A stretch of 10,593 nucleotides of DNA from Deltaproteobacteria bacterium (GTDB lineage: Bacteria > Desulfobacterota > GWC2-55-46): the NCBI GenBank assembly GCA_016218095.1, contig JACREV010000107.1, positions 1-10,593 of the forward strand. The letters are read 5' to 3'. Made by a program: the position numbers and the translations under genes. The notes beneath the pieces were generated by a model, which saw nothing but the letters and a program-made list of their open reading frames with translations, was not told where the DNA came from and did not search any database. This document shows positions 1 through 6,497 of this stretch, in pieces; position 1 is the stretch's first letter, and every line of letters begins with the position of its first letter.

Positions 1-188
1 AGGTCCGGCCTCGGAGAGTCTTTGTAGCGCCCCTCGCGTTTGAGGAACTTAAGCGCGTCCTCGCCGTCTGAGGCCACGCTCATGTTATTCAAGACCTTCG
101 CGTCCTTGAACGCCTCGATCGTAAGGCGCACGTCCGACGGGTTGTCCTCCACCATAAGTATCTCTATCGCCTGGCTACTCTCCTTCAT
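1..188 (-). CDS. Response regulator receiver protein, Rcp1-like (partial, C-terminal part outside window)
   Basis: The visible 62 codons give the first part of a CheY-like receiver domain. Strand beta-1 ends in the acidic pocket VEDNPSD (Glu14, Asp15). It is followed by a helix reading RLTIEAFKDAKVLNN and then the segment SVASDGEDALKFLKREG, after which the gene leaves the window at PRPDL, just before the expected phospho-acceptor Asp. This wording is typical of the small stand-alone receivers of the Rcp1 type that partner phytochrome-like kinases. Its ATG lies inside the 3' end of the upstream kinase gene (14-base overlap) with a good ribosome binding site, AAGAGGAAG, ending two to three bases before ATG. 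The two are therefore almost certainly co-transcribed and translationally coupled. It is probably the cognate phosphorylation target of that kinase. Whether an output domain follows cannot be seen; the Rcp1 family usually has none. Confidence 0.88.
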   Translation of the reverse strand, partial: MKESSQAIEILMVEDNPSDVRLTIEAFKDAKVLNNMSVASDGEDALKFLKREGRYKDSPRPD

Positions 189-2508
189 GGTCTTCCTCTT
201 TCATCGGTATGGTGAAATAGAACGTCGCGCCCTCGTTCGGCTGGGACTCGACCCAGATCCTGCCGCCGTGGTTCTCCACAACCTTCTTGCAGATGGAAAG
301 CCCTATGCCGCTCCCCGAGTGGGCGCCTTTGCCGTGGAGCCTCTGGAATATCTCGAATATGCGGCCGAAGTACCTGGGGTCTATGCCTATGCCGTTGTCC
401 CTGAAGGCGAAGAGCCACTCGGCCCCCTTCCTCTCCGCCGATATCCTTATGAGCGGCGGCGCCGAAGACCTGTATTTTATCGAATTCCCCATGAGGTTCA
501 TGAAGAGGTGGACCATCTGCGAGTAGTCGGCCGCGAGTACCGGGAGCGGGGAGTGCGTGACCGTAGCGCCTGTCTCGTCGATGAGGGCCTTAAGGTCGGC
601 GAGCGCGCCCTTGAGCACGTCCTCGCAGTCCACGATGCCGAACTCCTTTATTTTTCCTATCCTCGAATATGAAAGGAGGTCGTTTATGAGCCTCTGCATG
701 CGCCTTACGCCGTCGACGGCGAATGAGATGAACTCTTCGGCGTCCTTGTCGAGCTTCCCCCTGTAGCGCTTCTCCAGCAGCTGTACATAGCCGGAGACGA
801 CCCTGAGCGGCTCCTGCAGGTCGTGTGAGGCCGAGTATGTGAACGCCTCGAGCTCCTTGTTCACGGCCTCGAGCTCGTCCGCCCTCTTCTCAAGGAGCGA
901 GTTCATCTGCGCTATGGCGCCCTCGGCGCCCCTCCTTACCGTCACCTCGAATGAGAGCTTCTCGTTCAGGTCTTTAAGCTCCCTTGTCCTCGCCTCGACC
1001 GCCTCCTCGAGTTGCTCTCTGTACTCTTTGAGCTCCTCCTCGGCCCTCCTCCTCTGAATATCGGCGTCTATGGATTCCATGGCGAAGGAGAGGTCCGCCG
1101 AAAGCGCCGTCAGCAGCTGTATCTGCTCGGAATCGAAAAAGTCGGGCTCTCCGGAATAGAGGGTGAGCGCCCCGGCTACCCTGCCCCTTACTAAAAGGGG
1201 GAACGACGCGGAGGAGCGGTAGCCGCGCAGGAGCGCATCATCCCTCCAGGGCCCCACGCGTTCGTCGGAAGCGAAGTCGTTGCATACGAAGTACCTGCCC
1301 TCGCGTATGGCGCTGCCTGTGGGGCCCCTGCCCCTCGGGGTATCGGCGACGGTTATCCGCGCGGTCTCGAGATAGCCCTCCTCCCTGCCGGCGTGCGCCA
1401 CGGGCCTTATCTCAGTCTCGCCGGGGTCCAGGAGCCCCGCCCACGTCATCACGAACTCCCCTTCCTCGACCGCTATGCGGCAGACCCGTTCATAGAGCTC
1501 CTGCGGGCCGCGAATGCGCACTATCGCCTCGTTGACCATCGAAAGGACGGAATAAAGCCTTGTCAGGCGCGCGCCTTTTCTCTCGGCGGATTCCCTCTCG
1601 GCCATCTCGCCCTTGAGCTTGAAATTAGCGGCGGCGAGGTCCCTCTCCTTTATGATGGAAACCTGGGCGAAGTATATGGCGAGCGACAGGATGACCGAGG
1701 TCAGGAGGCCGGTTGCGAGGACCGCCTCCGGAAGGCTCGAATCCACCCTCCGGAGATACTCTGTCCCGGGCCAGACCTTTATGAGCCAGACAGCGCCGTA
1801 AAGCTCGAGGTCCGCCTCGTGAGAGAAGGGTCGGAGCGAGGCGCCGGTGTCGCTTGAGTACGCGAGCTTCCCTTCCCTGTAGATCTCTATCGAATAGTCG
1901 TTCGCTTCGCGCTGAGCGGCAAGGATATTGTGGAAAAAGCCCTGGCTCTCGAAGGAAGCGGCTATGAAGCCGTTGAACCCGTCGCCAAATCCGGAGAAAA
2001 GCGGGACCGCCGCGATGAAGCCGGTCTTTCCGTCCGGCAGTCTTAACATGCCGCTTAAGTGGACCCTCCTCGACCCCTTCGCCCCTACAAGTGTTTCGCG
2101 CGCCGGGCTTTTTGGCGTTACGATCAGGTTAAGCTCGGTCAGGTCCGCGCCCGCCGGGACGACCCAGCGAGCGGTAAACGACGGGTCTATCCATGCTATC
2201 GCACGGTAATTCCTGTCGTGTTCGTAGTAGAGGCCCGCGTCCGCCTCCCACTCCCGCCTGTCCGGCTGTTTCTTGAGCTCGAACCTTTTCGCCATCCTGA
2301 CGAGCGCGTTTATCCTGAACTCGACATTGTCCAGGATATCGTCCTTGACCGAGGCGGTCTTGAGAGAGACCATGTGCTCGACCTCCTCGTGGACCCGGGC
2401 TGAAAGCAGTTGCCAGAGGACGAGCGTGCCCACCACCGTGGCTATGCAGATGAGGACCGGGATGAGCCGGTTATATTTGAGCTTAGAGAGGATGTCGCTG
2501 TCTCGCAT
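175..2508 (-). CDS. Membrane-bound hybrid-free sensor histidine kinase (extracytoplasmic sensor, GAF, HisKA, HATPase_c)
   Basis: The protein has 777 residues from the ATG at 2508. Order of parts: TM1 at about 13-34; an extracytoplasmic domain of about 225 residues (36-260), which I read as CHASE- or PDC-like but cannot assign firmly; TM2 at 261-287; a short coiled coil; a GAF domain at about 316-480; a long coiled coil at 481-555; HisKA with the phospho-accepting His562 in SHDLQEPLR; and HATPase_c with the N box around Asn675 (NLMGNSIKY), G1 box DNGIGI (704-709) and G2 box GSGIGL (732-737). The SHDLQEPLR wording is that of phytochrome-type kinases, but the bilin-binding PAS-GAF-PHY module is absent, so the input is probably a periplasmic ligand plus a cytoplasmic GAF ligand. 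The frame is open upstream to a TTG at 2613, but that TTG is the first half of a TTGACA promoter box, so I use the ATG. No clear Shine-Dalgarno sequence precedes it. The downstream receiver gene overlaps its end. Confidence 0.9.
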   Translation of the reverse strand: MRDSDILSKLKYNRLIPVLICIATVVGTLVLWQLLSARVHEEVEHMVSLKTASVKDDILDNVEFRINALVRMAKRFELKKQPDRREWEADAGLYYEHDRNYRAIAWIDPSFTARWVVPAGADLTELNLIVTPKSPARETLVGAKGSRRVHLSGMLRLPDGKTGFIAAVPLFSGFGDGFNGFIAASFESQGFFHNILAAQREANDYSIEIYREGKLAYSSDTGASLRPFSHEADLELYGAVWLIKVWPGTEYLRRVDSSLPEAVLATGLLTSVILSLAIYFAQVSIIKERDLAAANFKLKGEMAERESAERKGARLTRLYSVLSMVNEAIVRIRGPQELYERVCRIAVEEGEFVMTWAGLLDPGETEIRPVAHAGREEGYLETARITVADTPRGRGPTGSAIREGRYFVCNDFASDERVGPWRDDALLRGYRSSASFPLLVRGRVAGALTLYSGEPDFFDSEQIQLLTALSADLSFAMESIDADIQRRRAEEELKEYREQLEEAVEARTRELKDLNEKLSFEVTVRRGAEGAIAQMNSLLEKRADELEAVNKELEAFTYSASHDLQEPLRVVSGYVQLLEKRYRGKLDKDAEEFISFAVDGVRRMQRLINDLLSYSRIGKIKEFGIVDCEDVLKGALADLKALIDETGATVTHSPLPVLAADYSQMVHLFMNLMGNSIKYRSSAPPLIRISAERKGAEWLFAFRDNGIGIDPRYFGRIFEIFQRLHGKGAHSGSGIGLSICKKVVENHGGRIWVESQPNEGATFYFTIPMKEEDHEGE

Positions 2509-2584
2509 GGTGAATAAGGAGGGCGTCCCGGTCGCAGGGGCAAGAGGCTGTGCGGCCCTCGGGCTTAAGTTAGGGCCCCGGAAA

Positions 2585-2613
2585 AGGGTATCCTTAAAAC
2601 CTGAAATTGTCAA
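2585..2613 (-). promoter_or_regulatory. Predicted sigma70-type promoter for the histidine kinase operon
   Basis: On the minus strand a perfect TTGACA (2613-2608) is followed by a 17-base spacer and TACCCT (2590-2585), which keeps the three most conserved -10 positions (T, A and the final T). Transcription would begin near 2578, leaving a leader of about 70 bases before the ATG at 2508. The -10 box is weak, so this may need an activator. It is the best match in the divergent region for this strand. Confidence 0.45.
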
Positions 2614-2779
2614 GGAAGGCGCGGGTTTTACAATATAAGGCTTATTCCGGATGAAAAATCGACCGGGAAAGGGCCTGCGCGGTCCGAAAGCGCGCTTCAG
2701 CTATTTGCCAACCGGGTTTTTTTGAGATAGGTTTGTCTAAAGAGATAAGCCCGCGAGGCAGGGGTCTTTAAATCCCTAA

Positions 2780-2802
2780 TGCCTCCGCAATCAAAGGAGG
2801 CA
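2780..2802 (+). promoter_or_regulatory. Ribosome binding site of the acyl-CoA dehydrogenase gene, enclosed in a perfect hairpin
   Basis: The strong Shine-Dalgarno sequence AAAGGAGG (2793-2800) stands five bases before the ATG at 2806 and decides that start over the in-frame ATG at 2779. GGAGGCA (2796-2802) is perfectly complementary to TGCCTCC (2780-2786): a 7-bp stem with a nine-base A-rich loop that hides the whole core of the site. The upstream ATG lies one base outside the 5' stem arm. This could limit translation or make it sensitive to temperature or a bound factor; that role is inference. Confidence 0.6.
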
Positions 2803-2805
2803 CGG

Positions 2806-3960
2806 ATGGATTTCGAGCTTACTGAGGCGCAGAGGTCCATAAGGGAAAAGGCGAAGAGGTTCGCGGATGAGGAGATAGCGCCGTTCGCGAAAGACAACGA
2901 CGAGCGAGGCGCGTTCCCGTGGGAGATACTCAAGCGGCTCGGCGAGGCAGGGCTCATGGGCGGGACGGTGCCGAAGGAGTACGGGGGGACAGGCCTCGAC
3001 CATATAAGCGAGGCGATGATATTCGAGGAGATCGGACGGGCCTGCTCGTCGGTCAGGACCATCACTTCCGTCCAGGTCTCGCTCGTCGAGCAGTCCATCT
3101 ACAGATGGGGTACGGAGGGTCAGAAAAGGGATTATCTGCCGCCTCTCTGCAGGGCAGAGATATTAGGCTCCTTCGCATTGACGGAGCCTCTTTCCGGGTC
3201 CGACGCGGCGTCCATCGCGACAAGGGCGGATAAGTTGGGCGACGGCTGGGTCCTTAACGGCTCTAAGACATGGATATCGACGGGCGGCGTGGCGGACGTC
3301 GGGATAGTATTCGCAAGGACCGACCCTTCAGCCGGTACAAAGGGCATTACGGCCTTCATAGTCGAGAAAGGCTCTCCGGGCTTCACGACTAAAGAGATAA
3401 AGGGAAAGCTGGGACTGCGGTCCGCGAACACGGCGGAGCTCTTCTTTGAGGAATGCTTCGTGCCTTCCAAAAACGTGCTCGGCGCACCGGGCGAGGGGCT
3501 CAAGATCGCGCTCTCGGCGCTCGACGACGGTCGCTACGGCGTGGCGGCCGGGTGCGTCGGCATAATACAGGCCTGCGTCGACGAGTGCGTCAAATACTCG
3601 AAGGGGAGGGTCCAGTTCGGGAAGGCGATCGCCTCGTTCCAGCTCATCCAGGAGATGATAGCGCGGATGAAGGTCGATCTGGACGCCGCGCGCCTGCTCG
3701 TCTACAGGGCCGGGGCGCTGAAAGATGCGGGGGTGAGGAACACGCTTGAGACGTCCATAGCCAAGTACTTCGCGTCTGAAGCGGCCGTGAGGGCCGCGAC
3801 CGACGCCATACAGATACACGGCGCCTACGGGTACTCGAACGAGCACCCGGTGGAGCGTTACTTAAGGGACGCGAAGGTGGCGACCATATATGAAGGCACC
3901 TCGCAGATACAGAAGCTCATCATAGGAGAGCACCTGCTCGGGGTAAAGGCGTTTGTGTAA
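2806..3960 (+). CDS. Acyl-CoA dehydrogenase (FAD-dependent, short-chain or glutaryl-CoA type)
   Basis: This 384-residue protein is full length for the soluble acyl-CoA dehydrogenase family, which oxidises acyl-CoA to trans-2-enoyl-CoA with FAD and passes electrons to electron-transfer flavoprotein. Family marks in order: the N-terminal helical domain; the beta-domain signature FALTEPLSGSD (123-133); FAD/CoA contacts at RVQFGK (Arg268); IHGAYGY (337-343); and IYEGTSQIQ with the catalytic base Glu363. Most of the sequence looks like short-chain acyl-CoA dehydrogenases. However, VRTITSVQ places Arg84 and Ser88 where glutaryl-CoA dehydrogenases hold the distal carboxylate (Arg94/Ser98 in the human enzyme), so a dicarboxylic substrate is possible. 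The start follows the strong ribosome binding site at 2793-2800. It converges on the hydratase-thiolase-dehydrogenase operon and would supply its first step. Exact substrate is unsure; family assignment is secure. Confidence 0.93.
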   Translation: MDFELTEAQRSIREKAKRFADEEIAPFAKDNDERGAFPWEILKRLGEAGLMGGTVPKEYGGTGLDHISEAMIFEEIGRACSSVRTITSVQVSLVEQSIYRWGTEGQKRDYLPPLCRAEILGSFALTEPLSGSDAASIATRADKLGDGWVLNGSKTWISTGGVADVGIVFARTDPSAGTKGITAFIVEKGSPGFTTKEIKGKLGLRSANTAELFFEECFVPSKNVLGAPGEGLKIALSALDDGRYGVAAGCVGIIQACVDECVKYSKGRVQFGKAIASFQLIQEMIARMKVDLDAARLLVYRAGALKDAGVRNTLETSIAKYFASEAAVRAATDAIQIHGAYGYSNEHPVERYLRDAKVATIYEGTSQIQKLIIGEHLLGVKAFV

Positions 3961-4044
3961 AATTGCAGATGAAATCGTCAAAGACAGTTTTGGACTTTGG
4001 TAGTTCTATAACTTAATACCATTTACTGTGCACAAAGCCTTTCT

Positions 4045-4064
4045 GCGCGCTCCGCGCGCTTATT
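4045..4064 (+). terminator. Possible terminator downstream of the acyl-CoA dehydrogenase gene
   Basis: GCGCGC-TCC-GCGCGC (4045-4059) is a perfect 6-bp stem with a three-base loop, followed by TTATT. It sits 84 bases after the dehydrogenase stop codon and within the outer end of the left arm of the long palindrome. The T tract is short, so termination by this hairpin alone is uncertain. Confidence 0.4.
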
Positions 4065-4365
4065 CGCATGGCTCCAAGCGCTTCCTTCCTCCCCCACCCG
4101 CTCGCGCCCCCCTTAGAGCGCTTCGCGTCTAATCCACCCCGGCGCGCTCGCCTCTGCCTCCCTTAGGCGCTCTCCGCCATGCGCCTGTGTGTTTGTAAAG
4201 ACAGAACAAAAACAAATTCTTTTTTTGTTTTTCAAAACACCCCAGGCATGGGGTGAGCGACCTTAAGGGAGGAAGTGACGCGCGAGCCGAGGAGATTAGA
4301 CGCTAAGCGCTCTAAGGGGCGAGCGCGTGGGCGGGGGAGGGCGGAGGGAGCGAACCCCTATCCCG

Positions 4366-4383
4366 AAAAAAGCCCGGCAGGGC
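4366..4383 (-). terminator. Rho-independent terminator for the hydratase-thiolase-dehydrogenase operon
   Basis: Read on the minus strand, GCCC-TGCC-GGGC (4383-4372) is followed at once by six T (4371-4366). It lies about 105 bases past the stop codon of the 3-hydroxyacyl-CoA dehydrogenase gene, in the outer part of the right palindrome arm. The stem is only 4 bp. An alternative pairing of AAAGCC (4395-4390 region) with GGCTTT would lengthen it. Confidence 0.5.
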
Positions 4384-4453
4384 GCAAAAGGCTTTAAGCA
4401 GAATGTTCGTATAGCCAATACAGGCGCTATTCGAATCACAAAACCAAAGGGTT

Positions 4454-4484
4454 CAGGTTATAAACCTGCCCCGCACTACAGGGG
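4454..4484 (-). other. Two small hairpins just downstream of the 3-hydroxyacyl-CoA dehydrogenase gene
   Basis: CAGGTT-ATA-AACCTG (4454-4468) is a perfect 6-bp inverted repeat with a three-base loop. Beside it CCCC (4469-4472) can pair with GGGG (4481-4484). Neither is followed by a T run on either strand, so they look more like mRNA 3'-end structures or a protein-binding palindrome than intrinsic terminators. Confidence 0.35.
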
Positions 4485-4487
4485 AAA

Positions 4488-5321
4488 TTAGCTATATTTA
4501 TAGAACCCTTCCCCTGTCTTCCTTCCCAGCTTTCCCTCTTTAACAAGGTTTTCGAGCACCACTGGCGGCGCGTAACGCTTATCATTCAGGCCGTCGCTTA
4601 TCGTCCTCATTATCTCCAGGCAGACATCGAGACCGATAAAGTCGGCGAGCTCTATCGGCCCCATCGGGTGGTTCATCCCGGCCTTCATCACGGTGTCTAT
4701 CGACTCCTTGTCGGCCACACCCGCCTGAATAAGCCTCATCGCCTCGCCTATGAGCGCGAATAGGAGCCTGTTGGAGATAAAGCCCGGCGAGTCTTTGGAG
4801 ATCGTCGGGGTCTTGTCTATCTTTTTTACGAGCCCGACGATAGATGAGAGCGTCTCATCCGACGTCTTCTCTCCCCTTACGACCTCGACGAGCCGCATCA
4901 CCTTCGGCGGGTTCATGAAGTGCATGCCGATGAAACGCTCAGGGGCGGTCACGGCAATTGAAAGGCTGTCGATGGAGATCGACGAGGTGTTGGTCGCTAT
5001 TATCGCGCCCTTTTTCAGCAGGACGCTCACCTCTTTCAGCACCTTTTTCTTAAGCCCTATCTCCTCGGGGACCGCCTCGATTGCGAGGTCCGCGCCGGAG
5101 ACAGCGTCAAGCCTTGTCGTCGTCCTTATCCTTTGAAGCACGCCTTCCCATGCCTCCGGGTCGGTCCTCTCCTTAATACGCTCGAGCGCAAAAGAGAGTA
5201 TCTCGGCGGACCTGTCGACCAGGGTCACCGGGTATCCACGGAGCGCGAAGACCTGCGCTATGCCTCTGCCCATAGTGCCGGCGCCGATTACGGAGACGGC
5301 CTTTATATCGTCTGTCCTCAT
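4488..5321 (-). CDS. hbd: 3-hydroxyacyl-CoA (3-hydroxybutyryl-CoA) dehydrogenase
   Basis: This 277-residue enzyme interconverts 3-hydroxyacyl-CoA and 3-oxoacyl-CoA with NAD(H) in the cytosol. The N-terminal Rossmann fold shows GAGTMG (13-18) and an acidic residue, Asp36, at the end of beta-2, which favours NAD over NADP. Catalytic marks are NTSS (111-114), His134 in GMHFMNPP with Glu146, and Asn184 in SNRLL. The C-terminal dimer domain carries GMNHPMGP (215-222) and ends GRKTGEGFYKY. It is slightly shorter than the usual 280-290 residues because the helical insert after beta-2 is compact (about 42-66). It is a single-domain, butyrate-pathway type enzyme rather than a fused FadB. It is the last gene of the operon: its ATG follows the thiolase stop after one base, with no strong ribosome binding site, so translation is probably coupled. 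Confidence 0.95.
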   Translation of the reverse strand: MRTDDIKAVSVIGAGTMGRGIAQVFALRGYPVTLVDRSAEILSFALERIKERTDPEAWEGVLQRIRTTTRLDAVSGADLAIEAVPEEIGLKKKVLKEVSVLLKKGAIIATNTSSISIDSLSIAVTAPERFIGMHFMNPPKVMRLVEVVRGEKTSDETLSSIVGLVKKIDKTPTISKDSPGFISNRLLFALIGEAMRLIQAGVADKESIDTVMKAGMNHPMGPIELADFIGLDVCLEIMRTISDGLNDKRYAPPVVLENLVKEGKLGRKTGEGFYKYS

Positions 5322-5322
5322 G

Positions 5323-6495
5323 TCAAGCGCCCATCGATTCTATCGCCATCGACATCGCGCCCCCGCCGCCGAGGCAGAGTGTCGCAAGCCCGAGCCTCTT
5401 TTTACGGGCCTTAAGGGCGTGGACGAGTGTCGCAAGGACGCGCGCGCCGCTTGCGCCTATTGGGTGGCCGAGCGCTATCGCCCCGCCGTTCACGTTCACC
5501 TTCGAGGGGTCCAGGGAAAGCTCCTTTATGACCGCTAAGGTCTGGGCCGCGAACGCCTCGTTCTCCTCTATGAGGTCGAAGTCTTCGAGCTTAAGAGAGG
5601 TCTTCTTGAGGAGGTTCTTGACCGATACGACCGGCGCTATCGTGTACCACTTCGGCTCGAGGTGGCCCGATGATGAACCGATGACCCTTGCGAGTGGCTT
5701 TATCCCGAGAGAGCGCGCCTTTTTGCCCGAGGCGAGTATAACCATCGCCGCCCCGTCGTTAAGGCCCGGGGAGTTCCCGGCCGTTATGGTCCCATTCTCG
5801 ACGAACGCAGGCTTCAGCCTTGAGAGGGCCTCCATCGACGTATCCCGCCTTATCGTCTCGTCCTCTGAGACGATCGCCCCTTCGGTCTTTATAGGTATCG
5901 TCTCATCGGTGAATGAACCGTTTTTAGCGGTTTCAGCCGCCTTCCTGTGGCTCTCGAGGGCGAACGAGTCCTGCTCCTCTCGCGTTATCCTGTATTTGTT
6001 TACCGTATGCTCGCAGAGCTCCCCCATGTGAGATCCGTTGTAGCAGTCGAGAAGTCCGTCGAAGACCATGGCGTCTATTGCTTTCGAGTCCCCGTACCTC
6101 CTGCCGCGCCTCAATTCCTTGATGATATGCGGCGCGTTGGACATCGACTCCATCCCGCCCGCGACTATCAAGTCGGCCTCACCGAGCATAATAGCCTGCA
6201 CCCCGAGAGAGACTGCCTTGAGCCCCGATGCGCAGACCTTGTTCACGGTGAACGCCGCTGTCGTCTCGGATATCCCCGCGTAAATCGCCGCCTGTCTCGC
6301 GGGGTTCTGGCCGAGCCCGGCTGAGACGACGTTCCCCATTATGACCTCGTCCACGACCGACGGCTCAAGCCCGGCCCTTTTAAGCCCCTCGCTTATTACG
6401 ATCGCGGCGAGACGCGGCGCGCTCAGAGCCGAAAGCCCTCCGAGGAGCCTCCCAACCGGCGACCTGAACGCACCCAATATGAACGCCTCTTCCAT
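5323..6495 (-). CDS. Thiolase (acetyl-CoA C-acetyltransferase type)
   Basis: This 390-residue, full-length thiolase II catalyses reversible condensation of two acetyl-CoA or cleavage of 3-oxoacyl-CoA. The nucleophile is Cys88 in NKVCASGLKA. The other three active-site loops are intact: NEAFA (Asn312), GHPIGASG with His344, and Cys374 in CLGGGGA. GGMESMSNAPH (113-123) is the usual loop of AtoB/PhaA-like short-chain thiolases, which argues for acetoacetyl-CoA as substrate, though a broader 3-ketoacyl-CoA range cannot be excluded. The gene starts two bases after the hydratase stop, with a GAAGGGG ribosome binding site inside the end of the hydratase gene. Position between a hydratase and a hydroxyacyl-CoA dehydrogenase fixes its pathway as short-chain beta-oxidation or its reversal. 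Confidence 0.95.
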   Translation of the reverse strand: MEEAFILGAFRSPVGRLLGGLSALSAPRLAAIVISEGLKRAGLEPSVVDEVIMGNVVSAGLGQNPARQAAIYAGISETTAAFTVNKVCASGLKAVSLGVQAIMLGEADLIVAGGMESMSNAPHIIKELRRGRRYGDSKAIDAMVFDGLLDCYNGSHMGELCEHTVNKYRITREEQDSFALESHRKAAETAKNGSFTDETIPIKTEGAIVSEDETIRRDTSMEALSRLKPAFVENGTITAGNSPGLNDGAAMVILASGKKARSLGIKPLARVIGSSSGHLEPKWYTIAPVVSVKNLLKKTSLKLEDFDLIEENEAFAAQTLAVIKELSLDPSKVNVNGGAIALGHPIGASGARVLATLVHALKARKKRLGLATLCLGGGGAMSMAIESMGA

Positions 6496-6497
6496 CC

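Larger units (their letters stand above)
2509..2805. other. Divergent intergenic region between kinase and acyl-CoA dehydrogenase
   Basis: This is about 297 bases with no supported gene. Besides the kinase promoter and the hairpin described separately, I see a short palindrome ATAAG-G-CTTAT at 2635-2645, which could be an operator. I also see a 5-bp stem GCGCG/CGCGC (2677-2681 with 2691-2695, loop of nine). For the plus-strand gene the best promoter candidate is TTGCCA (2705-2710), 17 bases, TAGGTT (2728-2733), which is weak. Small frames crossing the region on either strand have no family resemblance. Confidence 0.4.
4034..4395. repeat. Long imperfect palindrome (about 360 bases) between convergent genes
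   Basis: The C/T-rich left half and G/A-rich right half are inverted copies of each other. Outer ends: AAAGCCTTT (4034-4042) against AAAGGCTTT (4387-4395), both followed inward by GCGC. Core: 4109-4134 matches the reverse complement of 4294-4319 at 25 of 26 positions (key motif CTTAGAGCGCTT). Apex: AAAAACAAA (4208-4216) pairs with TTTGTTTTT (4224-4232) around a seven-base loop. Between these anchors pairing is interrupted by small indels and mismatches. No protein is supported inside. As RNA from either strand it would fold into one very long hairpin; as DNA it could extrude a cruciform. It may be a MITE-like element, two inverted copies of an intergenic repeat, or an unusual bidirectional terminator. 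I found no convincing target-site duplication. Confidence 0.8.

Noticed and set aside
40..672. 210-residue plus-strand frame opposite the kinase and receiver genes
   Set aside because: It is antisense to well-supported kinase domains; its arginine- and glutamate-rich composition is that of a shadow frame and it matches no family I know.
2697..3098. 133-residue minus-strand frame across the start of the acyl-CoA dehydrogenase gene
   Set aside because: It overlaps the conserved N-terminal domain of the dehydrogenase in antisense and has no family resemblance or ribosome binding site.
3976..4000. CAAAG...CTTTG hairpin just after the acyl-CoA dehydrogenase stop as a terminator
   Set aside because: The stem is only about 5 bp with a mismatch, the loop is large, and no T run follows.
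4068..4166. A 32-codon plus-strand frame starting ATG GCT CCA in the left palindrome arm
   Set aside because: It has no ribosome binding site, is rich in Pro, Arg, Leu and Ala as expected from C/T-rich repeat DNA, and lies wholly within the inverted repeat.
4034..4395. CRISPR array or integron attC site in the repeat region
   Set aside because: There are no regularly spaced direct repeats with unique spacers, and no attC core sites or integrase gene; the structure is a single long inverted repeat.
4014..4421. Short matching AATAC sequences on both sides of the palindrome as a target-site duplication
   Set aside because: Five bases in common, not adjacent to the repeat ends, are too little to support an insertion footprint.
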